Below are positions 53,367 through 61,968 of a stretch of 64,000 nucleotides of DNA, piece by piece. Positions within the stretch are counted from its first letter, which is position 1. Each line of letters begins with the position of its first letter. Where the stretch lies: NCBI RefSeq assembly GCF_012848855.1, contig NZ_CP051630.1, forward strand, positions 2,459,501-2,523,500. The letters are read 5' to 3'. This stretch comes from Pyruvatibacter mobilis. GTDB taxonomy: Bacteria > Pseudomonadota > Alphaproteobacteria > CGMCC-115125. The notes beneath the pieces were generated by a model. That model did no database searches. It worked only from the letters and a program-made list of their open reading frames with translations, and was not told the DNA's origin. The position numbers were made by a program, and so were the translations under genes.

Positions 53367-53524
53367 AATTGGAGCCGTTTACGGCTCGCGGTGCTGACAT
53401 GGTGCTGACTCAAATTCGGGCTCAATGGCCCGCAGTTGCTGGAGTTTTTGGATTTATTTGTCCGACTCCGTGCTGACTCAAAAGTCAGGAAACCCAGTCG
53501 CCACCGGACAAACCGGAGGATTGG

Positions 53525-54790
53525 ATGTCAAAAACAGGAAAAAAGGTCAAGATTACGAAGCGTGTCGTCGATTTGGCCGCGCCGAAAACGTCGCCCTACA
53601 TTATCTGGGACCTGGAGCTTCCCGGCTTTGGTCTCAGGGTCGCAGCGAATGGACGCAAGGCCTACATCGTGTCCTATCGGGTTGGTGTCGGGCGCGGCGC
53701 AAAACAGAGACGGGTGAGCATTGCCGCCTCCAATACGATGACGTGCGAGATGGCGCGCAAGGAGGCTCAGGTCTATCTTGCCAATGCCCGCCTCGGTGAG
53801 GATCGCCGGGAAGAGATTGACGCTGCCGCCAAGGCCAAAGCAGACATCACCGTCGCAAAAGCCATCGAGATCTGGCACGCCGAAGCGGCGCACCGCAACC
53901 GGCGAACAGGCAAAGCCAGAGACCCGCGTAACATCCGGAATGAGATGAGCCGGATGGATGCTCACCTCATCCCTGCAATCGGCAACAAGAAGCTTCGTGA
54001 ACTGACACGCCGGGATGTCGAGTTGCTGCGTGACGATATCACCGCTGGCCGGACAGCTGTGGTTCAGAAGACGAAGAAGCATGGGGTGCGCCGCGCCACG
54101 GGCGGGACCGGGACAGCGAAGCGGACAATGGTCAGCTTCAAGAGCGTCCTCGCCTATATGAAAGATATCGGCTTCGTGGATCAGAATGTTGCGGCCAATC
54201 TCAGGCTCGCGCCGGATGGCAAGAAGGAACGCTACCTCTCTGTGGCTGAGGCCCACCGTCTCGGTAAATGCCTTGATGAGTGGGAACATATGGATCGTCG
54301 TGTGACTGGCATCACAATTATCCGCCTGCTGCTGATGACGGGCGCGCGGACCAAAGAGATCGAAGAGCTGAAATGGTCTGAGATCGATTTCGACCGCTCC
54401 TTCTTCCGGTTTGAAGAGACCAAGTCAGGCCGGTCGATCCGGCCGATCTCGCCGCAAGTCCTGGATATTCTCAAGGCTTTGCCGCGACTGCACCCGACCT
54501 GGGTCTTTCTCAATAATGCGGGCACAGGTCCTTATTGCGGGACGCAGGCGGTCTGGAGACTGGTGCGCGAGGAAGCGGGCCTGCCGGATGTCCGGAAGCA
54601 CGATCTTCGGCACAGCTTTGCGAGTTTTGCTCTGGCCAACGGCCTGTCGCTTCCGATCATCGGTACACTGCTCGGGCATAGCCGTCCTGAGACCACGCAG
54701 CGCTATGCCCATTTGTCGGATCGTCATGCGATGGAGGCCGCCAAGAGCGTCGGCCTCGCCGTCATGAACGCGCTCGAAGGCCGTGAGTGA
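53525..54790 (+). CDS. Tyrosine-type site-specific integrase (P4-like, DUF4102 N-terminus)
   Basis: A 421-residue integrase. The N-terminal arm-binding domain (KITKRVVDLAAPKTSPYIIWDLELPGFGLRV) is the DUF4102 type. A SAM-like core-binding region spans ~105-215. The catalytic domain shows Arg in TGARTKEIEEL (R275), HDLRH (H359, R362), LLGHSRPETTQRYAH with the last His and the nucleophile Tyr (~393). It integrates at tRNA genes, matching the tRNA-Arg fragment 290 bases upstream. Start is supported by GGAGGA four bases before. Confidence 0.94.
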   Translation: MSKTGKKVKITKRVVDLAAPKTSPYIIWDLELPGFGLRVAANGRKAYIVSYRVGVGRGAKQRRVSIAASNTMTCEMARKEAQVYLANARLGEDRREEIDAAAKAKADITVAKAIEIWHAEAAHRNRRTGKARDPRNIRNEMSRMDAHLIPAIGNKKLRELTRRDVELLRDDITAGRTAVVQKTKKHGVRRATGGTGTAKRTMVSFKSVLAYMKDIGFVDQNVAANLRLAPDGKKERYLSVAEAHRLGKCLDEWEHMDRRVTGITIIRLLLMTGARTKEIEELKWSEIDFDRSFFRFEETKSGRSIRPISPQVLDILKALPRLHPTWVFLNNAGTGPYCGTQAVWRLVREEAGLPDVRKHDLRHSFASFALANGLSLPIIGTLLGHSRPETTQRYAHLSDRHAMEAAKSVGLAVMNALEGRE

Positions 54791-54927
54791 TGGCGGGTGT
54801 GCTGGCATGTTTGTTCGACCCGGCGTGTTTCGAGTTCAATGAATTTCGTATCCCCAAGGTATACCAAGTAAGCTGCGCTCAAAACTATCTGCTTGCCAAG
54901 TTTCGAAAATTGTCTATTTTGTATCCC

Positions 54928-55725
54928 ATGAGGCGACAAAACGAGACAAAGCTAAAATGGCTGCTGGAGACCGTCCTGCCAGGTCGGCTGGTCGATACGC
55001 AGACACTGCAGCGTCATGGCATCACGCGCATGCTCGCCCACAAATACATAGACAGCGGCTGGCTCGAACCGGTCGTGCGCGGCCTCTACCGACGCCCGAA
55101 GGCTGACGCTCGCAGCGCAGACTGGCAACTCGTCGTACGCTCGCTGCAGCACGTCATGGACTATTCATCGGTCGTCGGCGGACGGACCGCGCTGGAGCTG
55201 CAGGGGTTCGCCCATTATCTGCCGCTGCGCGGCGATCAGGATGTCCACCTCTATGGCGAAGCGCATCCGACCTGGCTCAAGCGGCTGGATGAGGCTGGCC
55301 GCTACCGGCTGCGCAGCACCAAACTGTTCGACATGCACGCTGATGAGGAAACGACGGATGTCGACTCCCCGGTTGGCCCACTGAAATGTTCAACGCCGGA
55401 ACGCGCCATCCTCGAACTGCTGGACGAGCTGCCCAAGCATGAGAGCGTTCATATCGTCGATACGGTCTTCGAAGGCCTCGCCTCCGCGCGCCCCCGCCGT
55501 CTGGAGAAGCTGCTGGCGTGCTGCACCAGCATCAAGGTCAAGCGGCTCTTCTTCGTCTTTGCCGACAAGCATGGCCATGCCTGGCGCCGACATCTCTCGC
55601 CCGAGCGGTTCGACCTCGGCTCGGGACCTCGTGCCCTCTTTGACAAGGGACAGTTTCATCCGCGTTACGCGATCTCCGTGCCGCCGGAGCTGATGCCGCA
55701 AAGTGAGGCGCGCCATGGCGCGTGA
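54928..55725 (+). CDS. AbiEi-type antitoxin of a type IV toxin-antitoxin system
   Basis: A 265-residue protein. The N-terminal winged helix (WLLETVLPGRLVDTQTLQRHGITRMLAHKYIDSGWLEPVVRGLYRRP) and a longer C-terminal domain (VGGRTALELQGFAHYL ... CSTPERAILELLDELPKHE) match AbiEi antitoxins with the AbiEi_3 arrangement. The partner overlaps its end by 11 bases. These antitoxins usually repress their own promoter. ATG 54928 begins the conserved part; it has no clear ribosome-binding site and the 47 residues read upstream look non-coding. A TGTCTATTTTGTA stretch just before it may be a promoter for a near-leaderless message. Confidence 0.85.
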   Translation: MRRQNETKLKWLLETVLPGRLVDTQTLQRHGITRMLAHKYIDSGWLEPVVRGLYRRPKADARSADWQLVVRSLQHVMDYSSVVGGRTALELQGFAHYLPLRGDQDVHLYGEAHPTWLKRLDEAGRYRLRSTKLFDMHADEETTDVDSPVGPLKCSTPERAILELLDELPKHESVHIVDTVFEGLASARPRRLEKLLACCTSIKVKRLFFVFADKHGHAWRRHLSPERFDLGSGPRALFDKGQFHPRYAISVPPELMPQSEARHGA

Positions 55726-56629
55726 GCGATATGTGGATCAGGTCCGGCTGCTGGTCGATCTTCTGCCAGCGGTGGCGACAGAGGAAGACTTCGCCCTGAA
55801 AGGCGGCACGGCGATCAACCTGTTTTATCGTGATCTGCCGCGCCTGTCGGTCGATGTCGATCTCACCTTCCTGCCGATCAAGGACCGCGTGCAGTCGCTA
55901 GCGGACATCGACGTCGCGATGGACCGCATCGCCAAGGCGGGTTCAAAGGTGCGAGGCGTGACGGCAACCCGGATCGCGGGCGGTGGCGGCGGCGCAACCC
56001 GCGTCCTGTTCCGGCGGGGGTCTGCGACCGTGAAGGTCGAAACCTCCCCTGTGACACGCGGCGTGGTCTTCGAGCCCGAAACCAAACGCGTCACACCAAC
56101 GGTCGAGGACGAATTCGGGTTCGCAGAGACAAAACTGGTCGCGTTCGAGGATCTCTATGCCGGAAAACTCCATGCCGCGCTTGACCGTCAGCACCCGCGC
56201 GATCTGTTCGACGTGAAGCTGCTTTACGAGAATGAGGGCATCACGGATGATCTTTTCAGGGCCTTCCTCGTCTATGTCGCGAGCTCCAGCCGACCGCCAC
56301 ATGAATTGTTGAATCCGAACCTCGCACCGTTAACAAACGTCTTCGAGGTTGAGTTTTCCGGCATGACCGTCGATGCGGTCAGCGTCGCTGAACTGGAACA
56401 CGAGCGGGTCAGGCTAATTGAAGACGTCCAGTCCCGTCTGACCGGCAATGCCGCGCAATTTCTGCGAACGCTGGTCGAAGGCGAACCGGACTTCGACGCC
56501 ATTGATTTAGCGTCAGCGGCAGACCTACCCGCCGTCCAGTGGAAGCTGCAGAACATCCTGAAACTGCGAGACACGAATCCGGAAAAGCACGCTGGGCAGC
56601 GGACAAGCCTGGACACTCTGCTGCGTTAA
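55715..56629 (+). CDS. AbiEii/AbiGii family nucleotidyltransferase toxin
   Basis: A 304-residue toxin. The nucleotidyltransferase motif is clear: LKGGTAINLFYRDLPRLSVDVDL, with the GG at residues 30-31 and acidic pair D47/D49; KLVAFEDLYAGKLHAALDRQHPRDLFDV supplies the second conserved block. AbiEii toxins transfer nucleotides (for MenT relatives, to tRNA) and cause growth arrest or abortive phage infection. It overlaps the antitoxin gene by 11 bases. ATG 55715 was taken over a nearby GTG at 55703. Confidence 0.9.
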   Translation: MARERYVDQVRLLVDLLPAVATEEDFALKGGTAINLFYRDLPRLSVDVDLTFLPIKDRVQSLADIDVAMDRIAKAGSKVRGVTATRIAGGGGGATRVLFRRGSATVKVETSPVTRGVVFEPETKRVTPTVEDEFGFAETKLVAFEDLYAGKLHAALDRQHPRDLFDVKLLYENEGITDDLFRAFLVYVASSSRPPHELLNPNLAPLTNVFEVEFSGMTVDAVSVAELEHERVRLIEDVQSRLTGNAAQFLRTLVEGEPDFDAIDLASAADLPAVQWKLQNILKLRDTNPEKHAGQRTSLDTLLR

Positions 56630-56667
56630 TGGATGTTCCCATACAGCTCGATAGAGCTTGAATCTGC

Positions 56668-56732
56668 ATTCCCGTTCGGGAAGATTTCTTTCGAGAACGC
56701 GTGACATTCGAACAAAATTCCCGATCGGGAAT
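56668..56732. promoter_or_regulatory. Two TTCCCG-N2-CGGGAA palindromes between abiEii and the WYL gene
   Basis: ATTCCCGTTCGGGAAG (56668-56683) and the perfect palindrome ATTCCCGATCGGGAAT (56717-56732) start 49 bases apart in the short gap between two convergent genes. Their form is that of an XRE/HipB-type operator rather than a terminator (no T-run), but no matching regulator gene is next to them. Confidence 0.55.
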
Positions 56733-56739
56733 ATTCTAG

Positions 56740-57543
56740 TCAACCTGCTTCGATTGGAAGATGCTCCGTACGCACGCGTTCCAGTCTCGCACCCGCTTCA
56801 TTCAGGCCCCAGCGCCGGTCCAGATAGAACTCGAGTGCCTTGCGCACTTCGACTTTCAGGAGATCGTCGCTGAAGCCATACTCTCTCCTGACCACAGCGG
56901 CCTGCGCAGCGCTGAGCCGCGCGCTTGGCCTGAGCCAGATGATGCTCAGCGTGTGCCATTCGGAATCCAAAGGCAAAGGCGCCTCGATCTCTCCTGCTTG
57001 GAACGCATTCTCAGGTTCGATCCTGGCGGGATGAAAGTTCCGGTACTCGCCGCGTTTATAGCTGTAGGCCCGGAAATGAATGCTCTCGCCATCGAAAATA
57101 AACCGTGTTGGCGCGACCCATTGCGGAGCCGTTTCACCAGAGCTCATCGACGTGTAGGCGATTCTGACTTTTCGATGGTTCGAGATGGCGTCGTGAAGCA
57201 CGGTCGCGACGTATGGGTCCAGCCACCGCTTTGCGCGGGGCAGCGCAGCGGGCAACTCATCATCCGAGGTCGTGTCGAGAACGCCGAATACGTCCAGCAT
57301 CGAAGAAGGCGCAATCGGCTGATGATCTCGCGCTGCAACATAGGCTTTCAGGCGGGCGTCATATTCCGGCGCGTTCTGAGTGATCAGAGCGAGGTAGGCC
57401 CGAAAATCGTTTGCGGCCTGTGCCGTCGAGATTCCGAATCGCTCAGTGAGATCACGCCGCCGCGCAACGCCGCGCCAGGTGAAGCACCGGTCGAGAAACA
57501 ATAGGCGCTGTCTCTGGGCATGTTTGAGCTCGTCGAGCGTCAT
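56740..57543 (-). CDS. WYL-domain transcriptional regulator
   Basis: A 267-residue protein with an N-terminal winged helix (MTLDELKHAQRQRLLFLDRCFTWRGVARRRDLTERFGISTAQAANDFRAYLAL). The WYL-type ligand domain has VRIAYTSMSSGE and PTRFIFDGESIHFRAYSYKRGEYRNFHPARI, and a WYL C-terminal extension follows. Proteins of this build (CapW/BrxR-like) control phage-defence operons and sense nucleic acid or nucleotides. ATG 57543 follows AGAGGA by six bases; starts at 57579/57582 are less likely. It is divergent from sbcD over 74 bases containing TATAC repeats. Confidence 0.88.
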   Translation of the reverse strand: MTLDELKHAQRQRLLFLDRCFTWRGVARRRDLTERFGISTAQAANDFRAYLALITQNAPEYDARLKAYVAARDHQPIAPSSMLDVFGVLDTTSDDELPAALPRAKRWLDPYVATVLHDAISNHRKVRIAYTSMSSGETAPQWVAPTRFIFDGESIHFRAYSYKRGEYRNFHPARIEPENAFQAGEIEAPLPLDSEWHTLSIIWLRPSARLSAAQAAVVRREYGFSDDLLKVEVRKALEFYLDRRWGLNEAGARLERVRTEHLPIEAG

Positions 57544-57572
57544 CCAATGTCCTCTCTTGACTCCTGTTAACC

Positions 57573-57607
57573 TATACATCAAAAAAGTATACGTATAAAA
57601 AATATAC
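57573..57607. promoter_or_regulatory. Three TATAC repeats at exact 15-bp spacing between the WYL gene and sbcD
   Basis: TATAC occurs at 57573, 57588 and 57603, each followed by an A-rich run, so the 15-base unit is TATAC-N2-4-AAAAA. The middle copy lies in the palindrome TATACGTATA (57588-57597). Being in the only divergent promoter region of the locus, this is the likely operator of the WYL protein. Confidence 0.7.
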
Positions 57608-57617
57608 GGAACAAGTC

Positions 57618-58760
57618 ATGAAGCTGCTGCACACCTCCGACCTGCATCTCGGTCGTCAGTTCAACGGGATCTCCCTGGAGGAGGATCACGCAGCGGTGCT
57701 CGACCAGATCGTCGAGGCGGTGAAGGCGAATGGCGTCGATGCGCTGATCATCGCCGGCGATGTCTTCGACAGGGCGTCGCCGCCGCAAAGTGCGGTGCGG
57801 CAGTTCAACGGGTTTCTCCAACGAATCAAATCCGAGACCACCGCCGCGGTCGCCATGATCGCTGGCAATCACGACTCAGGGGACCGTATCGACCTTTCCG
57901 CCATCGCGGCGGATCGCTCGCGCTGGCTCATCCGCGGTGCGATCAGTGCTGAGGAAGCACCGCTTCTGCTCTCAGACAAGCATGGCCCGGTCGCAATCTC
58001 GGCGCTGCCGTTCGCATACGAGTATGCGGCGCGCGAGTGCTTTGAGAGCGAGACCATTGATACGCCCGAGGATGTGCTGGTGGCGCAAGTCGCAGCCGCC
58101 CGCGCCCGGATTCCTGAAGGCGCGCGGTGGATCATCGTCGCGCACGCCTTCGTCACCGGGGGTTCGGTCAGCGAAAGCGAGCGGTCTCTGACGCGGGTTG
58201 GCGGCATAGAGACGGTCAGGACCTCCGCTTTTGACGGGGCGCACTATGTCGCCCTCGGGCATCTTCATCGACCCCAGTCGGTAGGCGCGGAACACATTCG
58301 TTATTCCGGCTCGCCTCTCGCCTTCGGCTTCGACGAGGCCGACTCGGAAAAATCGATGGGCCTGATCGAGATGGATGCGGCCGGTCAGGTTTCGGTCGAG
58401 GTCGTGGCGTTCAAGCCGATCAGGCGTACCCGGGTTCTGCGCGGCAAACATGCAGAACTCCTACTCTCCGATCCGTCGAGTGATTTCATCAAGGCGGAGC
58501 TGACAGATGATGTACCCGTCATCGACGGCATGAAGCGCCTGAGGGACGTGTTTCCGAACGCCTGCGAGCTGGTTTATGTTCGCAATGAGCGCCCGCTTGA
58601 GACGAAGTCCGTGGACGGCCCGGCTGTCACCGCTGCTGAGCCAGCGGACGTGGTCAGAAACTTCCTCGGCGAAGTCGGTCTCGAAAACATCACGGATGCC
58701 GAACAGGACGTTGTTGAAGCTTCCCTCACGCGCTTGCGGCAGAGGGAGGATGCGGAATGA
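57618..58760 (+). CDS. sbcD: SbcD-type exonuclease subunit (Mre11-like)
   Basis: A 380-residue calcineurin-like phosphoesterase. All five metal motifs are seen: TSDLHLGRQF (D8, H10), GDVFDRASP, GNHDSGD, VAHAFVTGG and LGHLHRPQ. The C-terminal part carries an SbcC-binding region (~res 270-375). With SbcC it forms an ATP-dependent nuclease that opens hairpins and DNA ends. The stop overlaps sbcC by four bases. Being in an integrated island beside a WYL regulator and a toxin-antitoxin pair, this copy is probably accessory rather than the housekeeping gene. Confidence 0.92.
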   Translation: MKLLHTSDLHLGRQFNGISLEEDHAAVLDQIVEAVKANGVDALIIAGDVFDRASPPQSAVRQFNGFLQRIKSETTAAVAMIAGNHDSGDRIDLSAIAADRSRWLIRGAISAEEAPLLLSDKHGPVAISALPFAYEYAARECFESETIDTPEDVLVAQVAAARARIPEGARWIIVAHAFVTGGSVSESERSLTRVGGIETVRTSAFDGAHYVALGHLHRPQSVGAEHIRYSGSPLAFGFDEADSEKSMGLIEMDAAGQVSVEVVAFKPIRRTRVLRGKHAELLLSDPSSDFIKAELTDDVPVIDGMKRLRDVFPNACELVYVRNERPLETKSVDGPAVTAAEPADVVRNFLGEVGLENITDAEQDVVEASLTRLRQREDAE

Positions 58761-61700
58761 GACCGGTCCGACTCACACTCCAGGCCTTTGGTCCCTATGC
58801 GAACAGGGAAGTCATCGATTTCCGCAACGCCGTTGAAGCAGGTCTGTTCGGCATCTACGGACAGACCGGTTCGGGCAAATCGACAATCTTCAGTGGAATG
58901 ACCTTCGCGTTGTTCGGCGAGGCGTCGAAGTCGGAACAGGATCGCACCTCCCTTCGTTCAGACCATGCCGCCGCTGACGTCGCGACCGAAGTCGAGTTCG
59001 TCTTCGACGTGGGCGAGCGGCGCTTCGTGGTGGTTCGCCAGCCGGACCAGATGCGCCCGAAACAGCGCGGCGAAGGTGAAACCAAGAGCGCGCATGAAGC
59101 CCATCTGTTCGACGCAACCGGGCTCGCCCTCGATGAGATCACAGCTAACAAACGCGGCAAAATCATTGCGGAAAAGAAGGTCCGCGATGTCGATGCTGCC
59201 GTTTCGGAGCTTCTCGGTTACGGCGCTGAACAGTTCCGGCAAATCGTGCTGCTGCCGCAAGGCCGGTTCGAGAAGTTCTTGTCCGCCAAAACCAATGAAC
59301 GCGTGACGATCCTGCGGGACCTGTTCGACGTCTCGCTCTATCAGGCCCTGATGGCTGACCTGAAGGACAAGGCCGCTGAGGCCGAACGGCAGGTGCGCGA
59401 AGAACGGGCGGTCTGCGCCGCGCGGCTCAATGCCGAAGGGTTCGAAAGCACGGACGCCCTGCTCGACGGCATAAACGTAGCCCAAACTGCGGTTGAGGAG
59501 CGATCGGTCGTCGAAGCGGGAGCAAAGCAACAGGCTCAGGCAGCGGAGACCGCGTTTCGGACTGCCGAAGCGGTTGAGGCCAAGTTCGTGGCATCGGCAC
59601 AGGCGCAGGCGAAGCTCACCATCCTGATGGGTCGCAAGGCGGAATTCGCCGCCATCGCTGACCGGATGAAACAGGCGGCGCGCGCCCGGCTGATTGTGGA
59701 TGTGGAAGAGCAACTCGTCACCGCGCGGGAAGACGTAAAGGACGCCGAAACAAAGCTCGCCGAAGCCACACAAGCGCAGAGCGAGGCCCAACAAAAAGTC
59801 AAAGACGCCATCGAGGCTGTGGCAAGAGAAGAGGCCAGAGCCCCCGAGATCGAAACCGCGCGCAAACGCAAGGATGATCTTGAGCGATTTGCCAGGGTTC
59901 TTGAGGCAGCGTCAGCCAGCGCCGAAGCCGTGCAGGCGGCGCTCGAGGCGCAGCGGATAGCCCAAGCGGCGTTCGGGAAGAGCAAAGATCGGCTCGACCA
60001 ATTGCGCAGTACTCGCGCAGAGCGCGCCACCGCACTCAAGTCAGCCCGGAGCGCTGAGAGCGCACGCGGTGAGCTTATGAAAGCGCAAACGTATCTCCTG
60101 ACCCAGAAGAAAGCCGCCGAAGACTACGGGAAAGCAGAAGCGGCGGCCCGGTCGGCGAAAGCGGCGTTTGAAAAAGAAAGCGCAGCCTCAGCCAAGGCGC
60201 TAGAACATGAAACCGAGGCGCGCGCCGCCTATGCAGCAGCGGAGCAAGCCCTGGCCGCCGCGCAAGCCCTGCATCTCGCAACCAAGCTGGAAAAAGATGC
60301 GCCCTGTCCTGTGTGCGGATCGACCGACCATCCGAAACCCGCCACGGGCGATATCGAGAATGCGGGGCGTGATCAGGCCTTCCGCGAAGCCCGCGACCGG
60401 TTTGAAACGGCTGCACGCGCTGCCCGCGAGGCCAGTGAAAAGCTAGCCGGGCTGAAAGCCACGCTCGAGGCCCGTGAGGAAACTCTCTCATCACTGGAAC
60501 AGCCGACAGACACGCTCGCGGCGATTCTCGAGAACGTCAGACAGATTGAGGCTGACCTCGGAGCACTGGGCCCCGCCGTCAATCTTGAGGAAGTCGAGGC
60601 GGCTATCGAAGCGCTCGACGAGCAGATTGAAACCCAAGAAACCGAGACCGAACGCCTCCGCAGTGAAGCGGATAAATGCCGCAACGCTGCGACCGAAGCC
60701 AGAGCCGCCCGCGATGGAAAACTCGAGGCTGTCCCCGAAGCGCTCCGCACGCAGAGCGCTGTCACGTCCGCCATGGATGAGACGTCGCGTATACTGACCG
60801 CACTGGTCGAAGCGAAAGACAAGGCCGAAGCCGTGCTCAAGGCGGCCCGCGAGGCCGTCCTCTCCGCCGATGCCGCGCGTAAGGGCGCTGAGGAATCGGT
60901 AGCCACTTGCAAACTCCGGCTCGAAAAAGCGGAAGCGACGTTCCGCACGCGTCTGTCTGAGCAAGGGCTCACGGAGGAAGTATACCAGTCTCTCAAACCC
61001 GCTATCGCGACGATCGATTCAGACAGTGAAGCTGTCAGAAGGTACGAGACTGAGTTGAACGAGGCGCAGGGTGCCGCAAACGCTGCGGCCTCGGCGATTG
61101 GCGATCTGACGCGCCCGGATCTTCCCGTGGTAAAGGAAGCTCATGAAACCGCCCTAGCCGCCCTGACCAAAGCAACGGAAGATCGGATCGCTGCCAGCAA
61201 CCGTGTCGGTCAGCTGGAGAAGCTGAGGCAAAGTCTCGAAGACACGATGCGCAAACTGGACAAGGCCGAAGCTGAATCTGGCCCCCTCCGCAAGATCGCG
61301 GCGCTCACGAATGGCGATAATCCGCTAAGCCTTAAGCTGGAAACCTATGCGATCGGGGCCATGTTCGACCGCGTGCTCGAAGCCGCCAATCTCCGGCTTG
61401 GTCCGATGACATCTTCTCGTTACCAGCTCGAACGTGACACCGAGGGTGGTCGTGGTAGCCGCGGCCTCGGCATCCAGGCCTTTGATGTGCACACGGGAAA
61501 GTCGAGAGGAACGGACACCCTATCCGGCGGCGAGACGTTCATCGCGGCGCTCGCCCTCGCGCTGGGGCTTGCTGATGTTGTCGAATCTGCAAGCGGCAAA
61601 GTCCGCCTCGATACGATCTTCATCGATGAGGGATTCGGAAGCCTCGACACCGAGAACGGTTCAGGCACCCTCGATCAGGTCCTGAACGTCCTAAACAGTC

Positions 61701-61828
61701 TGGTGAAAAACTCGCGGGCCGTCGGCCTGATTTCGCACGTCCCGCTTGTCCAGGAAGCTATTCCGAACGGATTCTATGTTCGCAAAGGTCTCACAGGCAG
61801 CGCCATTGAAGAGAGAAGCATTAGTTAA
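58757..61828 (+). CDS. sbcC: SbcC-type SMC-like ATPase (Rad50-like)
   Basis: A 1,023-residue protein with Walker A GQTGSGKST (residues 35-43), two long Ala/Glu/Lys-rich coiled coils, and the zinc hook PCPVCGSTDHP (C517, C520). The C-terminal ATPase half has signature TLSGGETF (~921) and Walker B/D-loop IDEGFGSLD (~955). It dimerises through the hook and controls SbcD nuclease access to DNA ends. It overlaps sbcD by four bases and the next small ORF by one (TAATG), so translation of the whole operon looks coupled. Confidence 0.93.
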   Translation: MRPVRLTLQAFGPYANREVIDFRNAVEAGLFGIYGQTGSGKSTIFSGMTFALFGEASKSEQDRTSLRSDHAAADVATEVEFVFDVGERRFVVVRQPDQMRPKQRGEGETKSAHEAHLFDATGLALDEITANKRGKIIAEKKVRDVDAAVSELLGYGAEQFRQIVLLPQGRFEKFLSAKTNERVTILRDLFDVSLYQALMADLKDKAAEAERQVREERAVCAARLNAEGFESTDALLDGINVAQTAVEERSVVEAGAKQQAQAAETAFRTAEAVEAKFVASAQAQAKLTILMGRKAEFAAIADRMKQAARARLIVDVEEQLVTAREDVKDAETKLAEATQAQSEAQQKVKDAIEAVAREEARAPEIETARKRKDDLERFARVLEAASASAEAVQAALEAQRIAQAAFGKSKDRLDQLRSTRAERATALKSARSAESARGELMKAQTYLLTQKKAAEDYGKAEAAARSAKAAFEKESAASAKALEHETEARAAYAAAEQALAAAQALHLATKLEKDAPCPVCGSTDHPKPATGDIENAGRDQAFREARDRFETAARAAREASEKLAGLKATLEAREETLSSLEQPTDTLAAILENVRQIEADLGALGPAVNLEEVEAAIEALDEQIETQETETERLRSEADKCRNAATEARAARDGKLEAVPEALRTQSAVTSAMDETSRILTALVEAKDKAEAVLKAAREAVLSADAARKGAEESVATCKLRLEKAEATFRTRLSEQGLTEEVYQSLKPAIATIDSDSEAVRRYETELNEAQGAANAAASAIGDLTRPDLPVVKEAHETALAALTKATEDRIAASNRVGQLEKLRQSLEDTMRKLDKAEAESGPLRKIAALTNGDNPLSLKLETYAIGAMFDRVLEAANLRLGPMTSSRYQLERDTEGGRGSRGLGIQAFDVHTGKSRGTDTLSGGETFIAALALALGLADVVESASGKVRLDTIFIDEGFGSLDTENGSGTLDQVLNVLNSLVKNSRAVGLISHVPLVQEAIPNGFYVRKGLTGSAIEERSIS

Positions 61829-61968
61829 TGACGGCGGAAATCAACTCAACCCAAAGACAGATTAAGGTCCGGGATAAGCTGAATACGATTGATATGCAGC
61901 GAATCATTCTGAACCTGAGACAGGTCGAACTTCCATATAATGTTGAAACTGCAAGGGGTAGAAATTGA
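61828..61968 (+). CDS. Small 46-residue protein between sbcC and the ATPase gene
   Basis: ATG at 61828 shares its A with the sbcC stop (TAATG) and the frame runs 46 codons to a TGA at 61966-61968. The product begins MTAEINSTQRQIKVRDKLN and has an amphipathic stretch IDMQRIILNLRQVELPYNV. I recognise no domain. Its stop overlaps the TTG start of the next gene. Being precisely stitched to both neighbours argues that it is translated, although it is short, AT-richer than sbcC, and could be a degenerate remnant. Confidence 0.5.
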   Translation: MTAEINSTQRQIKVRDKLNTIDMQRIILNLRQVELPYNVETARGRN

